This document shows positions 55,571 through 63,914 of a stretch of DNA of 64,000 nt, one piece after another; position 1 is the stretch's first letter; every line of letters starts with the position of its first letter. The stretch is taken from assembly GCF_030504985.1 (NCBI RefSeq), contig NZ_JASERU010000007.1:142521-206520 (forward strand). Reading direction: 5' to 3'. The translations under genes were made by a program, and so were the position numbers. This DNA comes from Fulvimonas sp. R45. Its GTDB lineage: Bacteria > Pseudomonadota > Gammaproteobacteria > Xanthomonadales > Rhodanobacteraceae. The notes below the pieces were generated by a model that did not search any database, was not told the DNA's origin, and saw only the letters and a program-made list of their open reading frames with translations.

Positions 55571-57181
55571 ATGTCGCCCACGTCCAGCACCACGCTTCGC
55601 GACGCCTGGCCGGCCTGGCTGCTGCTGGTGCTGGCCGCCGGCGCGGGCCTCGCGTGGTGGTGGTGCGCGGGGCGCCCGGTGGCGTTGCCGGACGCGCCGT
55701 CGGCGCGCATCGCTTGCGTGTCGTACGCGCCGTACCGCCTGCCGGGCGAGACGCCGTACGACCCGCGCGCCTTCATTCCGCCCGCGCGCATCGAAGCCGA
55801 CCTGCGCGTGCTGTCGCAGCGCTTCGACTGCGTGCGCACCTATTCGCAGGGCCAGGGCCTGTCGGCGGTGCCGGCGATCGCGCAGCGCTACGGCATGCAG
55901 GTGCTGATGGGCATCTGGCTGGGCCGGGACCCGGTGGCGAACGCGCACGAGATGGCGCTGGGCATCGCCAACGCCCGCGCGCATCCGCAGGCGTTGCGCG
56001 GGGTGATCGTGGGCAACGAGGTGCTGCTGCGCGCCGAGTTGTCGCCCGCCGCACTGGCGGACGACATCCGCCGGGTGCGCGCGGCGGTCCCCGCCCAGGT
56101 GCCGGTGAGCTACGCCGACGTGTGGGAGAACTGGCTGCGCTACCCGCGGATGGCCGGCGTGGTGGACTACCTCACCATCCACATCCTGCCGTACTGGGAG
56201 GACGACCCGGTGGCGCCGGAACACGCGGTGCGCCACGTGGCCGAGGTGTACGCGAGCATGCAGCGCGCGTTTCCCGGCAAGCGGGTGATGATCGGCGAGA
56301 CCGGCTGGCCCAGCGAGGGCCGCCCGCGCCGCGCCGCGGTGCCCAGCGTGGTGAACGAGGCGCGCTACCTGCGCGAATTCCTCGCCTACGCCGCCACGGT
56401 GAAGATGCCATACAACGTGATCGAGGCCTTCGACCAGCCGTGGAAGCGCGTGCAGGAGGGCACGGTGGGCGGCTACTGGGGCATCTTCGACGTGCAGGCG
56501 CGGCCCAAGTTCCCGATGCGCGGCCCGGTGGTCGAGGTGGCGCGCTGGTGGCTGGGCTGGCTGGCGTCGGCGGCGGGCGCGCTGCTGTTCCTCGTGGTGG
56601 GCGCGGTCCGGCGGAACTGGCGCGGCGCGCGCGGCTGGGCGGCGCTCGCGCTGGCCGGATCGGCCGCAGGCGCCGCGCTGGCGTGGCAGGTGCGGCAGAT
56701 GCTGTACGCCTGCGCGAACGGCTGGGAGTGGCTGGTGGCGATCGCCGCCTGCGTGCTGGCGTTGTTCGTCGCGCTGCGGCTGGCGCGCGCGGCCGCCGCG
56801 CGCTTCGCCGGCGCCGTGGCGCCGGCGCCGTGGCTGGGCTGGCGCCTGGCGACGCTGTTCGCGCTGGCGCTGTACGGCCTGCTGGAGGTGTTCGATGGCC
56901 GCTACCGCGATTTCCCGCTGGGCCTGTTCGCGCTGCCTTGCGTGGGCTACGCGCTGCTGGCGCTGCTGCGGCGCGAGGCGTCGGCACCGTCGCTGGAGCA
57001 ACGCTTCCTGGCCGTCGTCGCGCCGCTGCTGGGCGCGGTGATCGTAGCGCAGGAACTTTGCCAGAACGTGGTGGCGTGGCTATGGCTGGCGCTGTGCCTG
57101 GGCGCCGCCGCGCCGGTCTGGATCGACGGGCGTCGCGCCCGCCGACTGGCAGCGCAGCAGCACCAGGCAACCGACCAGTAG
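55571..57181 (+). CDS. Membrane-bound GH17-like beta-glucan enzyme
   Basis: The 536-residue protein has an N-terminal transmembrane helix (about 13-33) and a GH17-like catalytic domain (about 45-335) with the acid/base E150 in GVIVGNEVLL and nucleophile E243 in MIGETGWPSEG. About seven further transmembrane helices (about 345-520) follow. GH17 enzymes act on beta-1,3-glucans; bacterial membrane-linked forms (NdvC-like) are linked to cyclic or linear beta-(1,3)/(1,6)-glucan synthesis or branching by transglycosylation. That is the likely role, although no glycosyltransferase partner is adjacent. AGGGAG precedes the ATG. Its 3' end overlaps the convergent membrane-protein gene by 102 nt. Confidence 0.87.
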   Translation: MSPTSSTTLRDAWPAWLLLVLAAGAGLAWWWCAGRPVALPDAPSARIACVSYAPYRLPGETPYDPRAFIPPARIEADLRVLSQRFDCVRTYSQGQGLSAVPAIAQRYGMQVLMGIWLGRDPVANAHEMALGIANARAHPQALRGVIVGNEVLLRAELSPAALADDIRRVRAAVPAQVPVSYADVWENWLRYPRMAGVVDYLTIHILPYWEDDPVAPEHAVRHVAEVYASMQRAFPGKRVMIGETGWPSEGRPRRAAVPSVVNEARYLREFLAYAATVKMPYNVIEAFDQPWKRVQEGTVGGYWGIFDVQARPKFPMRGPVVEVARWWLGWLASAAGALLFLVVGAVRRNWRGARGWAALALAGSAAGAALAWQVRQMLYACANGWEWLVAIAACVLALFVALRLARAAAARFAGAVAPAPWLGWRLATLFALALYGLLEVFDGRYRDFPLGLFALPCVGYALLALLRREASAPSLEQRFLAVVAPLLGAVIVAQELCQNVVAWLWLALCLGAAAPVWIDGRRARRLAAQQHQATDQ

Positions 57182-57496
57182 CGCCGGCGCACCGCCGTCC
57201 GCGCAATACATCACCAGCGCGAACGCGCCCAGCGCCGCGGCCAGCCAGGCCACGGCGGCGCGCCGCCACAGCAGCGCCAGCGCGGCCGCGGCCAGCGCGG
57301 CCCAGCCGTAGGCGTAACTGAGGAAGCCGCGTACCGCCAGCTCGCGCAGCGGGCACCAGGCCGGGCCGCCGGCGGCGCAGCGGTGCGCCAGCGCGGGCGG
57401 CTGCACCAGGCCATAGCGCAGCCAGGCCGCGAGCAGGCCCGCGACGACGACCAGCAGCCACGGCAGCGCGCGCCGCGCCAGCATGCGCGCGCTCAT
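57080..57496 (-). CDS. Small membrane protein of unknown function
   Basis: The 138-residue product has three to four hydrophobic helices (ALPWLLVVVAGLLAAWLRYG; YGWAALAAAALALLW; WLAAALGAFALVMY; LLVGCLVLL) and a polar C-terminal tail. Its start overlaps the stop of the upstream endonuclease-fold gene (ATGA), which supports translation. The C-terminal ~34 codons lie antisense to the end of the GH17-like gene; this is unusual but possible. No family is recognised. Confidence 0.68.
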   Translation of the reverse strand: MSARMLARRALPWLLVVVAGLLAAWLRYGLVQPPALAHRCAAGGPAWCPLRELAVRGFLSYAYGWAALAAAALALLWRRAAVAWLAAALGAFALVMYCADGGAPALLVGCLVLLRCQSAGATPVDPDRRGGAQAQRQP

Positions 57497-58290
57497 GCGC
57501 GTCGCCCCTGCGCCGGCATGGCCAGGCTCACCTCGGCGGCCAGCGGCAGGTGGTCGGAGAAAGCCTGCGGCAGGGTCCATACCTTTTCCAGCGTGATGGT
57601 GGGCGAGGTCAGGATGTGGTCCAGCGCCTTGCGTGGCTTCCAGCTGGGGAAGGTGGGCGTGGGTTGCGCCGGCGGCCGCAGGTTGCTGCGGGCGAACAGG
57701 TGGTTCATCTCGGCGCTGTGCGCGTCGGTGTTGAGGTCGCCCATCAGCACGGCGCGCGGATGGTCCTGCAGCACCTCGGCGATGAAGGCGAGCTGGCGCG
57801 CGCGCGCCGGCGCGCTCAGCGAGAGGTGGGCGATCATCACCGCCAGCGCGTCGTCGCCCTCGCCGAAGCGCGCCAGCAGCGCGCCGCGGCCGGGGATGCG
57901 GCTGGGCAGCGGGTAGTCGATCACCGCGCGCGGCTCCAGCCGGCTGATCAGGCCGTTGGCGGAGTGCGCCAGCCGCGCCATCGGCCGGTTCGGCTGGTGG
58001 CTCCAGTACGGCATGCCGGCGGCTTCGGCCAGGTAGCGGGTCTGGTTGAGGAAGCCCGAGCGCAGGCTGCCGGCGTCGGCTTCCTGCAGGCCGATCACGT
58101 CGAACTGCTGCAGCAGCGCGGCCAGCCGGTCGAGGTTGTCCAGCTTGCTGCGGCCGGGCAGCACCGCGCTGAGGCTGCGCGTGACGTACTCGCTGTAGCG
58201 CTGCACGCTGGCGCCGGCGAGAATGTTGCAGCTCAGCAGGCGCAGCCGCGGCCCGGCGGCGGCTGCAGGGGCGGGGTCGGGCGGGTTCAT
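57493..58290 (-). CDS. Endonuclease/exonuclease/phosphatase-fold protein
   Basis: The 265-residue protein has the metal-dependent EEP motifs: LLSCNILAG at the first strand, VIGLQEADAG (catalytic Glu), IAHLSL, VLMGDLNTDAHS and the C-terminal FSDHLPLAAEVSL. The fold covers DNA repair nucleases, phospholipid or inositol phosphatases and others; this short, soluble form has no specific substrate signal. No signal peptide is present. It overlaps the downstream small membrane-protein gene by 4 nt. Confidence 0.9.
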   Translation of the reverse strand: MNPPDPAPAAAAGPRLRLLSCNILAGASVQRYSEYVTRSLSAVLPGRSKLDNLDRLAALLQQFDVIGLQEADAGSLRSGFLNQTRYLAEAAGMPYWSHQPNRPMARLAHSANGLISRLEPRAVIDYPLPSRIPGRGALLARFGEGDDALAVMIAHLSLSAPARARQLAFIAEVLQDHPRAVLMGDLNTDAHSAEMNHLFARSNLRPPAQPTPTFPSWKPRKALDHILTSPTITLEKVWTLPQAFSDHLPLAAEVSLAMPAQGRRA

Positions 58291-58348
58291 CGGCTCACGG
58301 TACCTCGCGCCGGTCGTGCCCGGCGTGAACGCGCGCGCGGCGGCGGGA

Positions 58349-59017
58349 CTACCTGCCGCCCTTCGCGGCCAGTTCGCGCTGCACCAGCCACTGCGTCATC
58401 GCCACCAGCTGGTCGTAGCTGGCGATGTGGTTGCTGCGGTACTTGCCGTTCACCACGATGGTGGGGGTGCCGTCCACGCCCCATTTCTGGATCAGCGCCA
58501 GATCGGCCTTCAGCGCGGCGGTGGCCTGCGGCGAGTTGGCGATGCGCAGGAACTCGGCGCGGTCGACGCCTTCGCGCGCGTAGAAATCGGCCAGGTCGTC
58601 CAGCGAGTTCAGCGGGTAGTGCTGGGCGAACTTCTCCACGAACAGCTTCAGGTGGGTGCGCGGCACCACGCCGAGCTTGTCGGCCGCATAGTAGGCGCGG
58701 GCGTAGGGCAGCCACTCGTCGCTGAACGGCGCCGGCAGCAGCTTGAACGCCACGCCGGCCGGCAGCGACTTGCGCAGCTTCTCGGCGTCGGGGGCGAACT
58801 GCGCGCAGTGGATGCAGCCGTAGGAGAACACCTCCACCACCTCGACCTTGCCTTCCTTGCCCAGCCGCTGCTGTTGCGCGGCGGGCAGGGTGACGTACTC
58901 CTTGCCGTCGGTGTACGGCGCCGGCGCGTTGCCGGAGTTGGAGGCGCCGCAGGCGCCGGTCAGCAGCAGGCCGCCGAGCAGGGCCAGCGTGCGCAGGGAG
59001 GCGAATCGCTTCGACAT
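58349..59017 (-). CDS. DsbA-like thiol:disulfide interchange lipoprotein (1 of 2)
   Basis: The 222-residue protein has a lipoprotein signal (lipobox LTGAC, C23), a thioredoxin fold with a DsbA helical insertion, the active site C68-I-H-C71 in FSYGCIHCAQF and the cis-Pro loop GTPTIVVNG. It should introduce disulfide bonds into exported proteins, with its thiol pair reoxidised by a DsbB elsewhere. The lipid anchor is unlike soluble E. coli DsbA. It lies 75 bp downstream of a second, homologous gene, pointing to a tandem duplication. Confidence 0.92.
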   Translation of the reverse strand: MSKRFASLRTLALLGGLLLTGACGASNSGNAPAPYTDGKEYVTLPAAQQQRLGKEGKVEVVEVFSYGCIHCAQFAPDAEKLRKSLPAGVAFKLLPAPFSDEWLPYARAYYAADKLGVVPRTHLKLFVEKFAQHYPLNSLDDLADFYAREGVDRAEFLRIANSPQATAALKADLALIQKWGVDGTPTIVVNGKYRSNHIASYDQLVAMTQWLVQRELAAKGGR

Positions 59018-59092
59018 CGGGGGTTCTCCACGGCCGGCGGCGTGCCGCCGGCGTGCATCGGAATGGCGGCGGCGGGGTGCCGCGCCGCAGGC

Positions 59093-59962
59093 TTACTTGC
59101 CGGCCGTTTCCTTCGCCACCAGCCACTTGGTCAGGGCGATGGTGTCGTCGTAGTTCTTGCCGGCGCTGATCGGGGAAAGGCGGTACTTGCCGTCGACCAC
59201 GATGGTGGGCGTCGAGTCCGCGCCCAACGCCTTGATCAGGTCATCGGCGCGCTTCATCTGCGTGTTCACGGTAAAGGAGTTGGCCACGCCGACGAACTGC
59301 TTCGGGTCGACGCCGTACTTGGCATAGAACTTGGCCACGTCGTCCAGCGTGGGCCAGGCCGACTTCGGCTTGGGCTGGCCCAGGGTGAGGTCGTAGGTGG
59401 CCAGCTCGCCGGTCTTCCACACCGCGTCGAACATCGCGTCGTAGGTCTTGTCGGCCACGCCCAGCGCCTTGGCGGCGTAGTAGGCGCGCTGGTACAGCGG
59501 CCAGTTCTCTTCCGGATGCCACGAGGCGGGCAGGTATTCCACCACCACGTTGGCGGGCATGCTGGCGACCAGCTTGTCCATGATCGGATGGAAGTGGTTG
59601 CAGGCCGGGCAGCCGTAGGAGAACACCTCGGTGACCACGATCTTGCCGGGCTGGTCGGTGGGCTGCGCGGGCTGGATCAGGAAGTAGTTCTTGCCCTCGA
59701 CCCACTTGCCGTCGTCCACGAACGGCTCGGCGGGCGCGGGCGGGGGCGTCGGTGCGGCGGCGGCCGTGCTGCCGCTGGCGGCGGGAGTGGCGTTGCCGGT
59801 GCTGGCGGCCGGGGCCGGCGCGGTGCTGGCGGCGGGCGCCATGGCGGGCGCGGTGGCGGCCGGCGCGGGCGACGCCGGGGCGGCGGCCTGGTCGCCGGAG
59901 TGGCTGCTGCAGGCGGCCAGCGCGAGCAGCGCGGCACACAGGAACGGCAAACGCTTGGACAT
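59093..59962 (-). CDS. DsbA-like thiol:disulfide interchange lipoprotein (2 of 2)
   Basis: The 289-residue protein has a lipobox (LAAC, C18), a ~60-residue Ala/Pro/Ser-rich linker (about 22-80), and a DsbA domain with C118-P-A-C121 in FSYGCPACNHF and the cis-Pro segment STPTIVVDGKYRLSP. It is homologous to the downstream gene but keeps a CPAC rather than CIHC centre, so the two may differ in redox potential or substrates. GAGGTC precedes the ATG. The long linker should reach across part of the periplasm. Confidence 0.92.
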   Translation of the reverse strand: MSKRLPFLCAALLALAACSSHSGDQAAAPASPAPAATAPAMAPAASTAPAPAASTGNATPAASGSTAAAAPTPPPAPAEPFVDDGKWVEGKNYFLIQPAQPTDQPGKIVVTEVFSYGCPACNHFHPIMDKLVASMPANVVVEYLPASWHPEENWPLYQRAYYAAKALGVADKTYDAMFDAVWKTGELATYDLTLGQPKPKSAWPTLDDVAKFYAKYGVDPKQFVGVANSFTVNTQMKRADDLIKALGADSTPTIVVDGKYRLSPISAGKNYDDTIALTKWLVAKETAGK

Positions 59963-60015
59963 GGATGACCTCGGGATCGATGCCGCCGCGGTCGGCCCGC
60001 GGCGCGGGATGATGC

Positions 60016-60822
60016 TTACTTCGGCGCGGCCGCGGAGGCGGCGTCCGGCGTGGCCGCGTGCAGGCCTTCGATGTAGCTGGCCACCGCGGCGATGTCGTGG
60101 GCGTCGAGCTTCTGCGCGATCGCGGGCATGATCTGCGCATGTGCGTCGGTACCCCAGCTGGCGCCGTCGTGCCAGGCCTTCAGCTGGGCCTCGACGTACT
60201 GCGCGTGCTGGCCGCCGAGGTGCGGGTACATCGCGCCCGGGTTGCCGCTGCCGTCGATGCTGTGGCAGGCCATGCAGGCGGGGATGCCGCGCTTGGTGTC
60301 GCCTTCGCGGTACAGCTTCTCGCCCTCGGCGACCAGCGCCTGGTCGGCCACGCCGGGCAGCGGCTTCTGGCTGGCGAAGTAGGCGCCGATGTCGTGCATG
60401 TCCTGCACCGACAGCGGCGAGGCCATGCCGAGCATGATCGGGTTCTGGCGCTGGCCGCTCTTGAAGCTTTCCAGCTGGCGCACGATGTACTGCTCGCTCT
60501 GGCCGGCCAGCTTGGGGTATTGCGGATCGGCGGAGTTGCCGTCCATGCCGTGGCAGGCGCCGCAGGCGGCGGCCTTGCCCTGGCCGGCCTTGGCGTCGCC
60601 CGGCTTGGCCTCGGCATGGGCGTCCGCCACCGGCATCGCGCTGGCCGCCGCTGCAGCGGGAGCGGCGCTGGCCGCCGCGGCCGGCGGGGTGGAACTGGCG
60701 GGGGCGGGAGCCTTGGCCTGGCCGGTGGCGCCGTGCGCCAGGACCCCGCCGGCAGCCAGCGCAAGGACGAAAGCGACTGCACTGACTGCAACAGGTCGAG
60801 AACCGGCAGGCCGAAAACTCAT
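60016..60822 (-). CDS. Cytochrome c4 (di-haem c-type cytochrome)
   Basis: The 268-residue protein has a signal peptide (about 1-30), an Ala/Pro-rich spacer (about 35-70) and two class I cytochrome c domains with haem motifs C87-G-A-C-H91 and C183-M-A-C-H187. The methionine ligands are probably in NPIMLGMASPLS and AQIMPAIAQKL. GMDGNSADPQYPKLAGQ is typical of c4. It carries electrons to terminal oxidases in the periplasm. A Shine-Dalgarno GGAG lies 9 nt before the ATG. It lies upstream of the two DsbA-like genes and divergent from engB. Confidence 0.93.
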   Translation of the reverse strand: MSFRPAGSRPVAVSAVAFVLALAAGGVLAHGATGQAKAPAPASSTPPAAAASAAPAAAAASAMPVADAHAEAKPGDAKAGQGKAAACGACHGMDGNSADPQYPKLAGQSEQYIVRQLESFKSGQRQNPIMLGMASPLSVQDMHDIGAYFASQKPLPGVADQALVAEGEKLYREGDTKRGIPACMACHSIDGSGNPGAMYPHLGGQHAQYVEAQLKAWHDGASWGTDAHAQIMPAIAQKLDAHDIAAVASYIEGLHAATPDAASAAAPK

Positions 60823-60926
60823 ACACTTGTCTCCAGGAGTACTGCTTGTGGCTGCGTGGCGCGCGTACGCGCCCATGGCTGGCAGAATCCCCGGATTATC
60901 CCCACGCCACCGCAACCGGTCAAACC

Positions 60927-61544
60927 ATGTCCAACCCGCTCCAGGGCGCGCAATTCGTGCTCGCCGCACACCGCATCAGCCAGCTTCCGGCCGACCAAGG
61001 CGCCGAGGTGGCGTTCGCCGGGCGCTCCAACGCGGGCAAGTCCAGTGCGCTGAACGCGCTGACCGGCCAGCGCGGCCTGGCGCGCACCTCGAAGACGCCC
61101 GGGCGCACCCAGCAGATGGTGGCGTTCGCGCTGCCGTCGCCGCAGGGCGGCGAACCGGTGCGGCTGATCGACCTGCCCGGCTACGGCTACGCCAAGGTGC
61201 CGGAGGAATTGCGCGAGCACTGGAAGCGCGAGATCGACGCCTACCTGCACCACCGGCAGAGCCTGCGCGGCGTGGTGCTGATCGCCGACATCCGCCATCC
61301 GCTGAAGGAGTTCGACCGGATGATGCTGGACTTCTGCTTCGCCACGCAGCTGCCCTGCCACCTGCTGCTGACCAAGGCCGACAAGCTGTCGCGCAACCAG
61401 GCCGCGCAGGCGCTGGCGGCGGTGCGCAAGAGCTTCGCCGACGGCCTGCACGCCACCGTGCAGGTGTTTTCCTCGCAGGCGGCCACGGGCGTGGACGAGG
61501 CGCGCGCGCGCGTGGCGGAGTTGCTGCGCACGCCGCGCGGGTAA
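60927..61544 (+). CDS. engB: Ribosome biogenesis GTPase EngB (YihA/YsxC)
   Basis: The 205-residue GTPase has G1 GRSNAGKSSALNAL, the G2-region TPGRTQQM, G3 DLPGYGYAKV, G4 LLTKADKLS and G5 SSQA. These define EngB, needed for 50S subunit assembly. The length is typical. The start MSNPLQGAQFVLAA matches the family N-terminus. The gene is divergent from cytochrome c4 with ~105 bp between starts. Confidence 0.96.
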   Translation: MSNPLQGAQFVLAAHRISQLPADQGAEVAFAGRSNAGKSSALNALTGQRGLARTSKTPGRTQQMVAFALPSPQGGEPVRLIDLPGYGYAKVPEELREHWKREIDAYLHHRQSLRGVVLIADIRHPLKEFDRMMLDFCFATQLPCHLLLTKADKLSRNQAAQALAAVRKSFADGLHATVQVFSSQAATGVDEARARVAELLRTPRG

Positions 61545-61565
61545 AGGGCCTGACGGCTCCGGGGC

Positions 61566-62057
61566 TCAGCTGGCGAGCGCGGCCATGAACACCGCGCACA
61601 GCGCCTCCATGCCGGCGCGGTCGTCCTCGTCGAAGCGCGCGGTTACCGGGCTGTCCACGTCCCACACGCCGAGCAGGCCGCCGTCGGCCTTCACCAGCGG
61701 CACCACGATCTCCGACTGCGAGGCGGCGTCGCAGGCGATGTGGCCGTCGAAGGCGTTGACGTCGCGCACCAGCTGGGTCTGCCGCGTCTGCGCCGCGGTG
61801 CCACACACGCCCCGGCCCAGCGCGATGCGGATGCAGGCCGGCTTGCCCTGGAACGGGCCGACCACCAGCTCGTTGCCGTCGTACAGGTAGAAGCCGGCCC
61901 AGTTCAGTTCGGGCAGGCTGTGGAACACCAGCGCCGAGAAGTTCGCCGCATTGGCGACCAGGTCGCGCTCGCCGGCGAGCAGGCCGCGCGCCTGGCGCGC
62001 CAGGTCTTCGTAGTGCTCGCGCTTGCTGGCGTAGGTGGCGGACTTCAGTTCGAACAT
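61566..62057 (-). CDS. msrC: Free methionine-(R)-sulfoxide reductase (GAF-domain)
   Basis: The 163-residue single GAF domain protein has LNWAGFYLYDG, GPFQGKPACIRIALGRGVCG and GHIACDAASQSEIVVPL. Cysteines C75, C85 and C109 have the 10- and 24-residue spacing of the three catalytic/resolving cysteines of E. coli fRMsr (C84, C94, C118). It therefore should reduce free L-methionine-(R)-sulfoxide with thioredoxin as donor. It is divergent from the TMEM175-like gene (60 bp apart). Confidence 0.93.
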   Translation of the reverse strand: MFELKSATYASKREHYEDLARQARGLLAGERDLVANAANFSALVFHSLPELNWAGFYLYDGNELVVGPFQGKPACIRIALGRGVCGTAAQTRQTQLVRDVNAFDGHIACDAASQSEIVVPLVKADGGLLGVWDVDSPVTARFDEDDRAGMEALCAVFMAALAS

Positions 62058-62117
62058 GGCGGTACCCGCGGCGGCGAAGCTGCGTATTATGCGCGCACGG
62101 GGAAGGGAGGGACGCGC

Positions 62118-62810
62118 ATGAGCCTGGTGGAACACCGCGAAGGCATCGAGGCGGGACGGCTGGACATGTTCGTGGACGGCGCCTTCGCGTTCACGCTGAC
62201 CCTGCTGGTGATCGGTCGCGACGCGGTGCCGGCCAGCGCGCAGGAACTGCTGCGCATGCTCGGCGGCATTCCCGCCTTCGCCGCCAGCTTCTCGATCATG
62301 GCGTTGTTCTGGCACGGCCACGTGCGCTGGCGCAGGCACAACCTGCGCGCCGACGGCGGCGGGCTGTTCCTGTCGCTGCTGCTGGTGTTCTTCGCGCTGA
62401 TCTTCGTCTACCCGCTGCACATGATGTTCGCCAGCCTGTTCGGCGCGATCGACCTGGGCGGCCGGCCCGACGGGTTCGCGCTGAGCGAGATGGGCAACCT
62501 GCGCGCGCTGTACGTCTGCTACGGCGTGGCGTTCACCTGCATGGCGGGCACGCTGGCGTTGCTGTTCCGGCATGCGGCGCGGGTGGCGCAGCGCGAGGCG
62601 CGCTCGCCGCTGCACGCGCGGCTGGAACAGCAATCCTGGCTGGTGCCGACCGTGCTCGGCCTGCTGTCGGCGCTGCTGGCGCTGGCCTTGCCGGCATCCG
62701 CGCCGCCGCTGCTGTGGTCGCTGCCCGGCTGGCTGTACATGCTGATGTTCCTGATCGGCCCGCTGACCACGCGCTTCCGGCGGCGGCATGGCATGGACGC
62801 GCTATCCTGA
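62118..62810 (+). CDS. TMEM175-like potassium channel family protein
   Basis: The 230-residue membrane protein has about six helices and an N-terminal motif GRLDMFVDGAFAFTLTLLVI, which corresponds to the RxxxFSDG signature of bacterial TMEM175 (DUF1211) potassium channels; here Ser is replaced by Val. ASFSIMALFWHGHVRWRRHN matches the third conserved helix. Bacterial TMEM175 homologues form tetrameric K+-selective pores. The changed FSDG motif weakens the functional call. A GGGAGGG purine run precedes the ATG. It ends 4 bp before bioD. Confidence 0.8.
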   Translation: MSLVEHREGIEAGRLDMFVDGAFAFTLTLLVIGRDAVPASAQELLRMLGGIPAFAASFSIMALFWHGHVRWRRHNLRADGGGLFLSLLLVFFALIFVYPLHMMFASLFGAIDLGGRPDGFALSEMGNLRALYVCYGVAFTCMAGTLALLFRHAARVAQREARSPLHARLEQQSWLVPTVLGLLSALLALALPASAPPLLWSLPGWLYMLMFLIGPLTTRFRRRHGMDALS

Positions 62811-62814
62811 ACGG

Positions 62815-63492
62815 ATGAAGCGCACGTATTTCGTCGCCGGCACCGACACCGGCATCGGCAAGACCCACGCCTCCTGCACCCTGCTGCACGCGCTGCGCGC
62901 GGCCGGCCACGCCGCCTGCGGCATGAAGCCGGTGGCCAGCGGCTGCATGGAAACCCCGCTCGGCCGCCGCAACGAGGACGCGCTGGCCCTGCTCGCCGCC
63001 GGCGGCGAGCCGGTGCCGCCCTACGTGCGGATCAACCCGGTGGCGCTGGCCGAGCCGCTGTCGCCGCACCTGGCGGCGGCGCACGAGGGCGTGACCATCG
63101 CGCTGCCGCCGCTGCGCGCCGCGTTCGATGCGCTGTGCGTGGACCACGACGCGGTGGTGGTGGAAGGCGTGGGCGGCTGGCGCGTGCCGCTGGCGCCGGG
63201 ACTGTTCGCGTCGGAGATCCCCCGGGCGTGGCAACTGCCGGTGATCCTGGTGGTGGGATTGCGGCTGGGCTGCCTCAGCCATGCGCTGCTCACCGCCGAG
63301 GCGATCGTCGCCGACGGTTGCCGGCTGGCCGGCTGGATCGGCAACCGCATTGATCCGGCGATGGACGCGGCGGAGGAGAACATCGCCACCCTGCGCGAAC
63401 TGCTGCCTGCGCCATGCCTCGGCATCCTGCCGCACGGCACGGCGCCGGCGCAGGCGGCCGCCGGGCTGGACCTGGCCGCGCTGGCCGGTTGA
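62815..63492 (+). CDS. bioD: ATP-dependent dethiobiotin synthetase
   Basis: The 225-residue enzyme has the P-loop AGTDTGIGKTHASCTLLHAL, MKPVASGC, VEGVGGWRVPL and LVVGLRLGCLSHALLTAEAI, all BioD hallmarks. It forms the ureido ring of dethiobiotin from 7,8-diaminopelargonic acid, CO2 and ATP. No other bio gene is in the window. The ATG at 62815 lies 4 bp after the TMEM175-like stop; a longer start inside that gene is less likely. Confidence 0.94.
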   Translation: MKRTYFVAGTDTGIGKTHASCTLLHALRAAGHAACGMKPVASGCMETPLGRRNEDALALLAAGGEPVPPYVRINPVALAEPLSPHLAAAHEGVTIALPPLRAAFDALCVDHDAVVVEGVGGWRVPLAPGLFASEIPRAWQLPVILVVGLRLGCLSHALLTAEAIVADGCRLAGWIGNRIDPAMDAAEENIATLRELLPAPCLGILPHGTAPAQAAAGLDLAALAG

Positions 63493-63554
63493 ACGCATTC
63501 ACGCCCGGCATGCCGCCGCGTGCGCATGCTGGCGACGACCTGCAAGGAGACGCC

Positions 63555-63905
63555 ATGGCCAGCCGCAACCATTACTACCTTTCCATCGACGACCTGGCAC
63601 AGGCGCGCGGCCGCGAGCCCGCGCTGAGCTGGGATGGCGCCGGCCCCGGCGACTTCGCGGCGGCCCTGCAGGAAGCGCTGCGCAGCCCGGCGCTGTTCGA
63701 ACGCTGGCGCGCGCTGCAGCCCGAACCGGACGAGGTCGATCCCGCGCTGGGCGCCACCGACGCGCAGGCGCAGGCGAACGCGCGCGTGGCCGACCTGCGC
63801 ATCGACGTGGATGTGCTCACCAGCCTGCCGATGAACCTGCTGCGGCAGCGCCTGAACTGGCTGATCGGCACGCATTGGCAGCTGCGCGACGTGCGCGCGG
63901 CCTGA
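63555..63905 (+). CDS. Conserved-looking small protein of unknown function
   Basis: The 116-residue soluble protein starts MASRNHYYLSIDDLAQARGR and contains EVDPALGATDAQAQANARVA and LPMNLLRQRLNWLIG near the end. No family is recognised by eye. AAGGAGA precedes the ATG, codon use is like that of its neighbours, and it follows bioD by 62 bp, all supporting a real gene. Confidence 0.72.
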   Translation: MASRNHYYLSIDDLAQARGREPALSWDGAGPGDFAAALQEALRSPALFERWRALQPEPDEVDPALGATDAQAQANARVADLRIDVDVLTSLPMNLLRQRLNWLIGTHWQLRDVRAA

Positions 63906-63914
63906 GAGCCTTAT

